64,000 nt of DNA from Peromyscus leucopus (lineage: Eukaryota > Chordata > Mammalia > Rodentia > Cricetidae): positions 69,488,518 to 69,552,517 of the forward strand of contig NC_051063.1 in NCBI RefSeq assembly GCF_004664715.2, written 5' to 3'. Below, in pieces: positions 1 through 10,519 of this stretch. How positions within the stretch are numbered: position 1 is the first letter of the stretch; each line of letters begins with the position of its first letter. The notes below the pieces were generated by a model. That model was not told the DNA's origin and did not search any database. It was given only the letters and a program-made list of their open reading frames with translations. The translations under genes and the position numbers were made by a program.

Positions 1-104
1 GCCTTCATGAAGCTTCTTCAATGACACACAGGCTAATCTCGTCCACTCAAACCCAGAGGAAGACAGGGAACTTTCGTGCCAAGAAGGGAACCATGGAGAG
101 CTCT

Positions 105-229
105 GTTTCAGCAGGCTGGACAGTTCCAGCAGGCTGGACAGTTCCAGCAGGCTGGACAGTTCCAGCAGGCTGGACAGTTCCAGCAGGCTGGACAGTTCCA
201 GCAGGCTGGACAGTTCCAGCAGGGCTGAC
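105..229. repeat. 18-bp minisatellite, six full copies plus a partial one
   Basis: The unit gttccagcaggctggaca starts at 105, 123, 141, 159, 177, 195 and 213. The first copy has tt for tc and the last breaks down at agggctgac. Because 18 is a multiple of three and the unit has no stop in several frames, it gives artificial in-frame repeats such as PAGWTV. It lies in the DOCK1 intron 365 bp past the donor of the 101-bp exon, so it is intronic and not coding. Confidence 0.95.
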
Positions 230-593
230 GGCCTTCATCAGAACCCTCTTTTGCAGAAGCGGAATTGGAAAAGTAAGCAATAAAGGAAACCACATGTATA
301 ATGACATCAGGAGAGTGCTCAGCAAAAGTCATTATCTCCAGAAACTCAAATGCCATGTAGCACTAACCATCTCCAATCACACTGACTTTGAACCTACCAG
401 GATGAATCCTGCAATTTGGAGTTCTTGATTCACGGGTTACAAAGGCGATGCCGGATTTGTGATTTGAAACCACCCTTTCCTTACACTGTGATTACATCTC
501 AATTTGTACCCAGTTGGCTTAGAGGAGACATGGAAATTAGGGTAATAAGCAGGAGGCTCCTGCCCGGAGCAGCAGAGCTGGGGAACAACTTAC

Positions 594-694
594 TTGTTGA
601 AGATTTTGGCTCTCTTAGCACTTGAAAAATTCTCCAGCTGCAGGGACTCTTGAGTGAGGAAAGCCACGGCCAGGTGAAAATAGTTGTTCCACAG
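594..694 (-). CDS. DOCK1: DOCK1 internal exon (101 bp, downstream of the 4.1-kb exon)
   Basis: Read on the minus strand, the exon begins after a pyrimidine-rich tract ending TTTTCAG (revcomp of 695-701) and ends at AA followed by GTAAGT (revcomp of 588-593). It enters in phase 0 and holds 33 full codons plus two bases. The peptide starts [15 protein letters not shown], continues to [15 protein letters not shown] and ends IFN. I recognise this as the DOCK1 (DOCK180) helical region between DHR-1, which binds phosphoinositides, and DHR-2, the Rac GEF domain. DOCK1 works with ELMO to activate Rac in migration, engulfment of dying cells and myoblast fusion. DOCK2 and DOCK5 are related here, but the [18 protein letters not shown] wording fits DOCK1 best from memory. 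One residue is Phe (ATC TTC AAC) where I recall Leu in DOCK1. No stop, frameshift or damaged splice site is seen. Confidence 0.93.
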
Positions 695-848
695 CTGAAA
701 ACCAAAAGACCGAGGAGACACTAAGTTGTGGGATAGCTTAACAATGGATCTCAGAAATGCTCTGGGCAGTTATCATCCTGAAATGCTTAAAACAGCATTG
801 CAAGCCAGCCCTCCGGGTGTGATTCATAACTGAGTGTGAGGCTCAATT

Positions 849-930
849 CACCAGGGCAAACTCCTCTAACCTCTGCTTGTGCCTCAGTTTCTTCAGCAAT
901 AACATGAGGTTGTTAGTAGTATCTGCCTGG
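849..930 (+). repeat. MIR SINE fragment
   Basis: The order is a gggcaaactcctctaacctct-like block, then tgcctcagtttcttcagcaat, then ggttgttagtagtatctgcc. This follows the central core of the mammal-wide MIR consensus. It is diverged, as expected for an ancient SINE. Confidence 0.65.
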
Positions 931-1717
931 GTAGGCTTCCTGGAAGGCACAGGGATTATGACTTGCAGAAGTAGTGGCTACAGATATGGTGGTGCTGAGC
1001 ATGCATTGAATGCTGCACGGTTTTAGCTTTGTTAGCATGTGATGGAGCCCCTCTCTGAAGAACAGTATACCCTTGCATGATTTACGACTTTTTATTATAC
1101 CAAAATTATGCATACACCAGACAATTAGGGAAAACATGTAAAAAGATCAAACCTCCATTTCAAGGATTTATGGACTGTATATGATTTGAAGGATGATCTT
1201 TAGAAGACATTGTAGATGCCAGTTTTTCTCATTTACAAACCAGGGATAATATCCAAATGCGATAGCTACAAAGAGTCACATAAAGATAAGACGTTCCCAT
1301 TACCAACTCTGAGCTTAATGACCTGTGAAAGGTAGGAATTCAAGAGCATCCCCAGGATTTAAGAGTGTATGTGGCCCCCTTTATCTGGCTCTCCCTAGGA
1401 TATGGCCGTGCCTACAGTGCTGCGGACCATCACAGAATTAGTCCAGGATGCCCTGGTCACCCATCTCAGGATGCTCACAGCTACAGTAGGATGGAAGCTG
1501 AGCAGATGTCCCTAATCTCAGAATACCCAGAGTTTAAGATAGAGCAAGAAGACTAGCACAGGATGGGAGGAAGATAGACTGCAAAAAAACCCTTCAAATG
1601 CTGTTACTTTTCCAAGTTCACAAGTCCAGTAACCCAACGTCTCAGAGGAGAGGTTCAACTAGCTGATTTTAAACTAGGTGCAAGAAGAAATGCACAAAAA
1701 GAGCCAGGGCATTTCTT

Positions 1718-1816
<99 letters not shown>

Positions 1817-1829
1817 CCTATCTACCCAT
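1718..1829. repeat. (ATCT)n microsatellite
   Basis: About 28 copies of a 4-bp unit, with one ATT interruption near 1765 and degenerate ACCT/CCAT units at the right end. It joins an ATT tract directly. Confidence 0.98.
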
Positions 1830-1832
1830 CCA

Positions 1833-1875
<43 letters not shown>

Positions 1876-1876
1876 T
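1833..1876. repeat. (ATT)n microsatellite
   Basis: About 14 nearly perfect ATT copies between the ATCT array and the poly-A (here poly-T) tail of an antisense B1. The array may have grown out of the SINE tail. Confidence 0.97.
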
Positions 1877-1880
1877 TAGT

Positions 1881-2034
1881 TTTTTTTTAATTGAGCCAGG
1901 ATTTCTTTGTGTAACCTTGGCACTGTCCTGGAACTCGCTCTGTAGACCAGGCTCACCTCAAACTTAGAGAGAGCCTCCTATCTCTGCTTCCACAGTGCTG
2001 GAAACAAAGGCATGCACCACCACCACCGCCTGGC
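1881..2034 (-). mobile_element. B1 SINE, nearly full length
   Basis: Antisense to the given strand: poly-T, then a block equivalent to CCTGTCTCG, the gtagaccaggctcacctcaaact block, the ctctgcttccacagtgctgg block and a final caccaccgcctggc, which is the reverse of the B1 5' end. B1 is a 7SL-derived Pol III SINE of rodents. A T-run and G-run follow at 2035-2062. Confidence 0.92.
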
Positions 2035-2921
2035 ATTTTTTTTTTTTTTTGGGGGTGGGGGTAGGTCAATTCTTAAGAGAAAATAAACTTGGAGGTGCAG
2101 ATTCCGCTGTCTGTCTACAGAGCTGAAGTAATGAAACCACTGTGGTAAGAGCACAGGAAACAGAATCCCTACAAAAGCAGGTTTGCAGTTTAGCCACGGG
2201 CAGCATGCAAACTCACTGGAGACAGAAAAACCCAATCATGAAAGTGGGGAGAATGAAGAGAGACCCTGATCCTAACGCTAGCTACGGAAATCTTAGGTGG
2301 ATTAGTAACTGGAAAGGAAAAAAATCAATCCATTAAGCAGAACTCTGAAGGTAATTGCTGATATTAACTACATTGCAGATAACTCAATCGACAACATTAA
2401 GGCCATTGAAGATTTACTGCACTAAACCTAAGACCACATAATCACAAGAGAAATGCCAGGTCTGACTACAGAAAAGTTAAATAACTTTATATCATAAACT
2501 TGAAACCATGAATAGGATAGAGTCCCAACTAAATTAAAAATACTAACAACTAACACAAGCAAAAGGAATGGCCAGAGAGTCCACAGCAAAAATCCCCAAA
2601 GCTGATAAATATGCTTAGCTTGACTGGTCATAGAAATGTATCGACCAGAAAAATTCATATAAACAAGAATCCAAAATTCTAAAGAAAGGCTGCAAAGAGT
2701 TGCTTCCTTCAAAAGAGGCTAGTGGGGATGTTCTGGTTAGCTCAGTGGGTCATGAGACAAAACATAAAGACAGGAAGGTAAGAAAGACACTTGTAATGTG
2801 GAAGGCAGGTTGACAGAGGTGGGAGGCAGCTAGGAGAAGATGGGGTTGATGAGTGAGAGGAAGGAGAATGGACTCCATCCATGGATCAAATTCTTTAAGA
2901 AGATGATTTAAAAAGTTTTGT

Positions 2922-2923
<2 letters not shown>

Positions 2924-2971
<48 letters not shown>
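2924..2971. repeat. (CA)n microsatellite
   Basis: 24 uninterrupted AC dinucleotides inside the 3.3-kb DOCK1 intron. Confidence 0.98.
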
Positions 2972-2973
<2 letters not shown>

Positions 2974-3469
2974 CCAGTGAAGGTGCTACTGCTAAAACAC
3001 TTTTAGGAGGGCATTTCGACACTGTCCATCAAGTTTAAATGTTCATCCTGTTTGCCAGCAATCATCCTTTCCTAGGGGGTGCATGCACTGACATCATGGA
3101 AGCCTGGCTCAGGACAGTGAGAAGCAGAAACTCTGGACCATTTTGCAGGGGCAGCTGAGTAAGTGAAGGCATGTTCATGCTGTGGAGTAGGACAAGACTG
3201 TAAAACACTCGGCATGAGCCAATGCATGTTAAAGGCAGGATGAAATCCTGTATCGGCCCACATAAATGCATCTGGTGTCAGGAAGAGGGCAGAGGGGTTA
3301 GTTACAAGTTACTCCTGCAGAGCAGGAATGTTGCAAAGAGTAGAGGAAATATTTCCTAACAACTCATTCACCGCATGTGAATCTTTGTTTATGACATCTG
3401 AAAACAAGCATCAAGCAGAGAAAAACAATAAAAAAGTGAAAAAGAAAAATAAAATGAAAGTAACGTTGC

Positions 3470-3541
3470 TAGGGCTGAGGATGTGGCTTTGTTGGTAGAG
3501 GGCCTAGCTATCGTGCACATGCCCAGCACCCCTCCCTCCAC
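3470..3541 (+). mobile_element. ID-like tRNA-derived SINE, diverged
   Basis: The stretch reads gggctgaggatgtggcttt, then gttggtagagggcctagct, then catgcccagcac, following the order of the ID/B4 head (GGGGATTTAGCTCAGTGGTAGAG...). It is degenerate and lacks a clear A-tail. Confidence 0.6.
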
Positions 3542-4022
3542 ACACACTTAGGCAGGGCGCATACAGAAGAGGTATTTGTGAAACAGGAGGACTCACTATG
3601 GACACTACAGGTGGCACAAAGCCAAGTCTGAGAGTCTGAGGGGGAGAGAGTTTCAGAAGCAATTAGCTCAGTGAAGCACACCAGATTCTCCTCCACTGAA
3701 CCCTTCATCTTGTCTTAGGACGATTTGAGACAAGGCTGGCAGCCAGGCATAGTGGCACTCGGTGGCCTGCCTGCCTCCTGCCAGGAGAGTCCCTCCTTGC
3801 CACTCTGATTCAGTACTTTCTCTTGGAAACAACTCTATTTCCTAACTTGCTAAATGGAGCAAATACAATGGGAGCATAACTTTCACTCCTCGGGTTCCAT
3901 TTCCACACCCCCCGATGAGAGGTCCATTAGGATCCAGGGATTAGAGAGAGAGATGACTGGAGCTGACCAGCCGTTTGTTTTAACATGATTCTCTCACAAA
4001 GGGGCTGTCTACCTCCTTTTAC

Positions 4023-4101
4023 CTGCAGCTCAAAGTTGGCTTGATCCAGAAATTTCTTGTTCAGCATATCTGCATACTGATTAATTGCTCGCAGAAAGAC
4101 T
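4023..4101 (-). CDS. DOCK1: DOCK1 internal exon (79 bp, upstream of the 0.6-kb exon)
   Basis: On the minus strand an acceptor CTTTCAG (revcomp of 4102-4108) precedes the exon, and it ends CTGCAG followed by GTAAAA (revcomp of 4017-4022). The first base completes a codon from the previous exon. Then come 26 codons reading VFLRAINQYADMLNKKF followed by LDQANFELQ, ending exactly on a codon boundary. The next exon at 694-594 opens in the matching phase, so the spliced product reads ELQ then LWNN, as in DOCK1. This belongs to the armadillo-like helical scaffold before the DHR-2 Rac GEF domain. The +4 and +5 donor bases (AA rather than AG) make the site slightly weaker than that of the next exon. 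The upstream exon should encode a segment ending near VQNK; no match was found in the rest of the window. Confidence 0.93.
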
Positions 4102-4684
4102 CTGAAAGATCAAGAGAAAATGGCATAATTACATACTTAGGCTTTGGCACCTTTGTAGGTTTGGCATTTCAATTAGGATTCCAGACTGTCGAGAATGTGA
4201 AGTCTCCAAGTCCTGTGTGAAGTTGGGAGGTTTTGCCAGTGAAAAACTCTCAGAATTATATGCAGATGTTGTCCAAATTAATGCAGAAAATTAGCACGTA
4301 TAGAATGAAAGAAACAGACCAAAATAAGAGCACCTGAAAGTAACATTTATCACAAAAATACCCCACCTTTCAAAAAAGGAAGGAAAGGTGTAAATAAAAT
4401 CCTTCCCTGAAGTTACAAATGTCTTACCGCTTCATAATCAAATCTTCTAGCTAGTTGGCCTTGGGTTTGGAAGCACTCTTCGTGTGTAAGCCATTAGGCT
4501 TAGCACGATTTGGTACAATGTTACTGTACATGGAGGTACAGCCACTATCAGTACCATCTGTCTTTTATCTAATTTCAATCATTATTCTCTTAATAAAAGA
4601 AAATTCAAAAGGCTTTCGAAGATAAGAAAGTGACCTGGCAAAGATTTTAGAGGCATGGGATCCTTTGATTGGATGATAGGTATA

Positions 4685-4972
4685 AGGGTGTGTGTGGTGT
4701 GGGTACAGAGAGGCCAGGTGAGGGCACCGGATGTCTGGCTCTCTAACTGTGCCTCAGTCCCTTCACACAGAGAGTAAGTCTTTGACTGAACCTGGAGCTA
4801 GGATGGTGGCTGGTAAGCCCCGAGGAGCCTCCGGTAGCCTCTGTCCACTGAGTGCTGAGGTAACCAGTGCGCACACCATCCCTAGCTTTTTACACAGGTG
4901 AGAGATTTGAACCCAGGTGTAAATACTTGTACAGCAAGGGCTGGACCCCACTGAGCCATCTCCCCAGCCCCA
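4685..4972 (-). mobile_element. B4 (B4A-type) SINE
   Basis: On the plus strand it reads as the reverse of B4A: a TG-rich tail with gaggccaggtgagggcacc, then the B1-like arm ttgactgaacctggagct, then gagatttgaacccaggt and the terminal ctgagccatctccccagccc, which is the reverse of the tRNA-like head. The element is nearly full length and moderately diverged. Confidence 0.85.
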
Positions 4973-5401
4973 ACAATGCCCAATTTCCAGCACATTTCTC
5001 AACACCTTGACTTCTATTTTTCTATGATAACATGTGCAATGTGGGCTGTCAGTGAGGACTCTGGAGTACTGTCTGTCCTCAGCTTGTTCACTGGTAGACT
5101 TGTTTTATAACCCTTGGGAGCGTTGACAACAGAAAAGCTTAGTCCAGCTACTTCTTTGTAAATGGCATTCTCCCTTTGCACAAAGCAAGGATGCAAGAGG
5201 AATTAGCATTAGGTCACAGATAATAAACTTAATTACCTCTCCTCATTTAGACAGCAGGAAGCAGCTACAATGTGAGGGAATCTGGGTTACTTGAAATCCC
5301 CATTCTCTGACAGCACTATCTCTTTAACTAAGCATGCTTGCAGAAGAAGCTCCCTCGGTCCTGCCACCACAGAGTTCACTATAGATTAGTGGTTTTAGGA
5401 G

Positions 5402-5437
5402 TACGGGGAGGGGGGGGTAAGGGGGGGAGGGGAGGAA
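5402..5437 (+). other. G-rich tract with four or more G-runs
   Basis: Runs of 4, 8, 7 and 4 G separated by one or two bases, a pattern able to form a G-quadruplex on the plus strand. On the minus strand, which is the DOCK1 sense strand, it is C-rich, so it would not form in DOCK1 pre-mRNA. Confidence 0.6.
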
Positions 5438-5503
5438 GGAAAGGACACTCCACTGGGGCTTCAAGGGGCCTCTGGCAGTGTCCTTTCCATGATATTTGTC
5501 ACC

Positions 5504-5990
5504 TTTTTTTAAATTTTATAATTAATTTTACATATCAGCCACGGATTCCCCTGTTCTCCCTCCTCCCACCCATCCCCCACCTCCCCCCCAACCCACCCCC
5601 CATTCCCACCTCCTCCAAGGCAAGGACTCCCCTGGGGATTCAGCTCAGCCTGGTAGATTCAGTTGAGGCAGGTCCAGTCCCCTCCTCCCTTCACCTAGGC
5701 TGAGCAAAGTGTCCTAGCATAGGCCCTAGGTTCCAAAAAGTCAGGTCATGCACTAAGGACAGGTCCTGGTCCCACTGCCTGGGGGCCTCCTAAGTAGCTC
5801 GAGCTAATCGACTGTCTCACTCATCCAGAGGGCCTGATCCAGTTCCATGGGGGCTCCTCAGCAATTGGTTCACAGTTCATGTGTTTCTGCTAGTATGGCT
5901 ATTTGTCTCTGTGCTTTTTCCAATCGTGGTCTTGATATCTCTTGCTCATATAATCCCTCCCCTCTCTCACTGATTCTCACTCTCTTGAAT
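5504..5990 (-). mobile_element. Rodent L1 3' UTR (truncated LINE-1)
   Basis: The left end is the T-rich complement of an L1 poly-A tail. The C-rich block at 5545-5620 is the reverse of the G-rich polypurine tract typical of rodent L1 3' UTRs. Then come gcaaggactcccctgggga, ctgagcaaagtgtcctagc, tggtcccactgcctggggg and cttgctcatataatccctcc, blocks I know from muroid L1 3' ends. Only the 3' UTR remains; ORF2 is not present. The wording is closer to cricetid or rat L1 than to young mouse L1. Confidence 0.85.
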
Positions 5991-5999
5991 GCAGCACTG

Positions 6000-7790
6000 T
6001 GAGTCAGGAGCTGCAAGCATCATTCCCTCAGAAAGCCAAACAGCAGGGTGGAGGACCCACACAGGCATGCCGCATGGCCCCTGGTGGAGCGTGCTATCTC
6101 AGCCACTAAAGAAACAGTTATCTGTATTCTTTCCTGGAGACATGAAGACATAACCAGATTGGAAGAATGGGCTTTTTTAAGTGTCTTGTAATGGAGGACC
6201 ATGGGGATCACTGCCTTGTCCATTAACCAAGAGCCCAGACTTGGCAGCAGTATCCATTGTCCAGGAGATTGCAAATCTAGGATGCCCAATTACGTTTGAG
6301 ATATAGCTCTTGGTGGTGAACTCTGTTAAGTGACTTAGTTATTGCATTAAAGCTGAATGCAGGGTATTTAGAGATCCTGATGGACTACTACATGGAGCAC
6401 AGAACTAAGGGCATTCCTTGTGTAGGTATATAAGAAGCCCGGCGATGCTTGCTAGCCTCTAGTCTTGGGCTGGTACCTATCACACCAGGCTCAGCCCTCA
6501 GAAGTACAACATGGACCAAAAGAAGATGATCTCCTTATATACCCAAGTCTTGGCCTTTGTGTTCAGATGGGGGCCACATTCATGGTACAATTACAGAATC
6601 CACAGACCCTGCCTCAAGCCTCCATGGAACACAATTTCCTGTTCTCACAAAAAATGGGCTTGCATCAAGTCCAAGAACTCCAAGCTTATATAGCTGCAAT
6701 AACTTTTCTATTTTTTTCCTTCAGCTTTTGTGGACATTCCCCAGAGTACCTTACAACCCTTAAGAGCTGTAAGTTGCTGTCCCCAGCCCTTGATGACAAT
6801 AATGATAGTTTTAGCACAACATGGATTATTATTACAGGGTAATTATTTTGCCTCTAGACAACACCCCAACAGTTGCAATATGCTACTTCTAATTAAGCTC
6901 TGGAACAGTTTCAGCTAGTTAAATAAAGATATTTCTCAATTGCCCCCCCCACCTACCCTTTAAAGAAAAAGAAACCATGTCAGGCTGAAACAATATGAAG
7001 GCTGAACACAAACTTTTTTAATGAACTGTCAGCTGAGAAAGAGCAGTGCTGAAAGATAGATTCTATAATTTAGATTCCCTATAAATTTTTTAAAGAGCCA
7101 GGACAAAACTCCAAATAACACAGAATACAAGTTGCATGAAGAAAACCAGGGGAATGATCAAATAAACACTACAATTAATGCTGTAAACAAGATACAATGG
7201 AATACGGGCTCAGTGCAGCAGGATAGCACGACCTGCACAGACCCACCAGGAACGTGTGTAAATAATACCTGACAGTTCACAGTGATGGCATGAAAAAGCT
7301 GCTATGCCCCAAGTCTTCCTGAAAAAAACCAATTAGCTAACTAGGCAAAAGGAAACATAAGCAGTGGCTATTTTTGGTAGGATGACCTATTAGGCACTGT
7401 AATCCTATGTTGTTTCTAATAAATCTCAAACTAAGAAGCATAAATGCACAAAATATATTAGAAGCTTTTGCATAGCACTTGCTTTGGGGCATAGAGGGGT
7501 GTGAAGAGGATCCCAAGTTGTTCAACTAGACAGGTTCATGATGCCTTATTAGACTATATAGAATAAAGGCTTTCTTCCAAGTGTGCCCAACCAAGCAAGA
7601 TCTCAATTGGGTTTGAGAGGAAGTGACCATAGGATAGGTGGACAGGTGAATAGCCCGAGGGGGATTGCCTTTACACACTGGTGATTCTCTCTCTGCTCTA
7701 CACTGCTGGAGTGGACTTAGAAGAAGAATCAGAAAAAGAAACACTCCCCTCTCTGACAATGGGTAAATGTTAGGGATTCAAATACACGGG
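6000..7790. other. Intron sequence with no recognised element
   Basis: No SINE, LTR or tandem repeat was recognised. A lone TATATAAG occurs near 6426 without CCAAT boxes or an exon after it. Open frames on the plus strand at 6465-6918 overlap in three frames and show no coding character. Confidence 0.5.
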
Positions 7791-7804
7791 TTTTGTCTGC
7801 TTAT

Positions 7805-8120
7805 GGGGGTTAGTTGGATAGGTGGATAGATGAATAGAAAGGTGGATAGATGCATGAGTGGGTGGGCCCATGGGGAAAAGAAAGAATAGGTAGGTGGGTG
7901 TATGATGCGTGGGTAAATGGTAAACGAGTGGGTGATGGACAGATAAGCAAGTCTATGGATGGATACGTGAGTGGGTGAGCAGTGGGGTTGATGGATAAAT
8001 GGACAGGTAGGTAGGGAGATAAGTAGATGAGTGGATGATGAGTGGGTAAGTAGTGAATGGGCAGGTGGATGAATAAATGGGTAGATAGGTGGGTTGATGG
8101 CAAATGAATGGATAAGATGG
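7805..8120. repeat. Degenerate (GGAT/GGGT/TAGA)n array, about 310 bp
   Basis: Tetranucleotide-type units (tgga, taga, tggg, tgaa) repeat irregularly with little exact repetition. This is an old, mutated GGAT-type satellite. Long minus-strand frames rich in His, Pro, Ser and Thr across it are by-products of the 4-bp periodicity. Confidence 0.9.
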
Positions 8121-8124
8121 CCTA

Positions 8125-9105
8125 GAAGATCAAACCGACTCATATCAGAGGCTCAAGTATTTGGCATTTTCTCTCTATGCCTGGAGGCCCTGCTTTCTAA
8201 GTTGACTTTCTATGGCAGGGTTTAATCATTTTCATTTTTGTTACCCAGGTTTCTGATGAGGCTTGGCAGCTGTAGCTGGGCATTATTCCCTTTTCTTCCT
8301 CTTCAACTCCAGAGCTCATTCCGTTACTCTCCTTATCTCTGGCTCATTTCTTGATGAAAAGAATCTTGCCTTTTCCACATCAAGAACCTCCAAGGCATCT
8401 CAGTGGATCCCTTGCCAGCATGTATATTCTGAAAGGCTCTGTTCCAAGGAACCATATGTTTGCAAGCACAGTAAGAGATGTCTTTAAGTCAAGGTGAATG
8501 TTAGGAAGCATCACCAATCCAAACAAAATCCTCCATCCCTCAGCTTGCTCCAGGACATATCAGTAGAGGCCAGGTACAATGTAAAAATATGAGAACGATG
8601 CTTGCAGGGAAGAAGTACCAGAACAGCCAAGCATTCTATTCGTGCAGAAGAGCTAGAGGCTCAGTAGGGGAAAACCGTCAATCATTAGGCAAACAGATCA
8701 AGCTCTGTCTTGTTTAGAGCCTGGGCAGTGGTAACTTCTAAACACCTAGCTAATGGTATAAACGTTCAAATGCATTCATAGATGCTCTCCCAAATGATTC
8801 AAATGATTAAGAAAAGGGTAAGCTTGCATTTAAATAGAGCTCTTTCCAATCATTTTTAATCTATGGAAGGATTTATTTATAATCTAAAACTTTGGGAGAT
8901 AAAACCCTACACAGAGATAAATAATACAAAGAGAATCAGAGGCAAATCATGTCATCCTAAAAAGATTAAAAAATGTCATCAGGTCGAGAGCCTGCAAGTT
9001 TTATTTTCAAAAACCCAGTAGAAAGAAAATAATCTCCAGGTACTTCGTAAGCTAGTCCTGTATCTAGGAATTCAGGCTACAATGCTCAAAGCTGTTACAG
9101 TATAA
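8125..9105. other. Intron sequence with no recognised element
   Basis: AT-rich and moderately unique. Nothing could be assigned. Confidence 0.5.
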
Positions 9106-9112
9106 TATGTAC

Positions 9113-9416
9113 ACATTGTGTGTATATGTGGGTGTGCACATACATAGCATGTGTGTAGAGGTCAGAGGCTAAAGTAGGGTGTCTGTCCTCAATTGCTTTC
9201 TACCTTTTGTTTGAGATAGAGAACTCTCATTGGTTGGAACCTCACCATGTATGCCAGGCTAGTTGGCCTGTGAACTTTTAGATATCTGTCTGTCTCTACT
9301 ACTGGGATTACATACATGGGCACAACACAGCTCTTCTTACATGGGTTTTGGGGATCCAAATGCAGGTCCACATACTTACAACAGAAGAGATGTACTGATT
9401 GAGCTACCTCCCTATC
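9113..9416 (-). mobile_element. B4 SINE, full-length type
   Basis: It begins with the TG-rich tail and gtgtagaggtcagaggct. The middle arm has ttgtttgagatagagaactc and gccaggctagttggcctg. It ends ggggatccaaatgcaggtc and gagctacctccct, the reverse of the tRNA-like head. This is the same family as the copies at 29690 and 63601. Confidence 0.85.
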
Positions 9417-10065
9417 TCATATTACACAGTTGTTGTTGTTTGTTTTTTTTTAAATTGTGCCAATGAAAGGAAGAAGTAATTCCCCAAGCCAATATAATTC
9501 AACTAACCAAACAACAAAGGAGGTTTCTCTGACAAGCTCTTCTATCTGAGGCAGTCATTGCTGGGGGCTTTCTAGTAGAAACAATGCTCAATTCTATCCT
9601 GTCATTCTCAACTAAATTTAATTGTAGTTGACACATTTACATATTTGTACAGTTAAAGTCTTAATCGAATTGTATCTACATATCTGTCAATCAGTGCTTT
9701 CCTCTGCATATAAACATTTAGCTATGCACCAAGTAGCTCAACATCACAAAGACATGAGGAAGATATAAGGTGACAGATATATTAATAAGGATGATTTAAC
9801 CATTCCACAAGATGTATATATGCCACCAGAATACTCTACATCCCGTGAATATATGAAACAACTGCCAATTAAAATTAATTTCAAAAGGAAATGTTACATC
9901 AACTAAAGAGGCAATTTAAGTGTCTCAGTGGTTTATTAGAACATCAGTCCTTTGGAACTTTCAATCTACAAAGTTTGCCTAGTTCAAGATTTTGAGACTG
10001 AAAGTGAAGAAGAGACATCACTACATGTCCCACAGTCATCGAATACTATCATCTCCTGCATGCAA

Positions 10066-10512
10066 TGATGGTTACCCCTTGGTTAACTTTGTTGGCTCTG
10101 GAAGCTCTTGAGACTCACTTTGGGTTGGTCTGTGAAGGCATTTCTAGGAAGGGTTAACTGAGGGGGAAGACTTGCCCCAGAGTGAGTGGCATCTTCCAGA
10201 GGCAGCCCATCTACAAAGTGGTCCTAGGGCAAAGCGGTGCTGTTGTCATCCTTTGCTGACTTGGGAGCCCAGCTTCTCAAGCCTTCTAATATGGACTAAA
10301 TCCCAGCAGCTCTCCAGGAGTTTTCCAGGCCTTCAGCATCAGATTGGGACTACTGAGGCATCTAGTTACTGGATTCTCAACTTCTCCAGTAGGTAAATAG
10401 CCAATGTTGAATTACCTAGTTCATATCGTCTAAGTCAATCTAATAAATCCCCTTTGTATATATATTCACTACATTGGTTCTGTTCTTCTAGAGAACCCTG
10501 GCTAATAGGACA
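10066..10512 (+). mobile_element. LTR-like rodent repeat (MaLR or URR1 type), about 447 bp
   Basis: It starts TGATGGTTA, has an AATAAA at about 10443 (ctaataaatcccc), and ends with the block ggttctgttcttctagagaa, then ccctggctaataggaca. TG...CA bounds and a late AATAAA fit a MaLR solo LTR. A similar 3' end also occurs in non-autonomous hAT-type URR1 repeats, and I cannot separate the two without a library search. Confidence 0.6.
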
Positions 10513-10519
10513 CACTACA

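Larger units (their letters stand above)
695..4022 (-). other. DOCK1: DOCK1 intron between the two exons (3.3 kb)
   Basis: The intron is bounded by GTAAAA at the high-coordinate end and TTTTCAG at the low-coordinate end. It holds a MIR-like fragment, a compound ATCT/ATT microsatellite, an antisense B1, a CA repeat and an ID-like SINE, each listed separately. The rest (for example 935-1700, 2065-2900 and 2975-3465) looks like unique, unconstrained intron. No further exon was recognised. Confidence 0.85.

Noticed and set aside
47..428. PAGWTV/PAGTVQ repeat proteins on both strands at the window start
   Set aside because: They come from the intronic 18-bp minisatellite; DOCK1 splicing shows this is intron.
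2735..2760. tRNA or ID head (tggttagctcagtgggtca)
   Set aside because: Only about 20 bases resemble a Pol III A-box region; the rest of the element cannot be followed.
4424..4455. Short exon candidate near a GTAAGA donor on the minus strand
   Set aside because: The upstream acceptor is poor and only ~19 bases would be included; the peptide does not fit DOCK1 before VFLRAINQ.
6420..6445. Lone TATATAAG as a promoter
   Set aside because: No CCAAT or GC boxes, no recognisable exon after it and no repeat context. A single TATA word is expected by chance.
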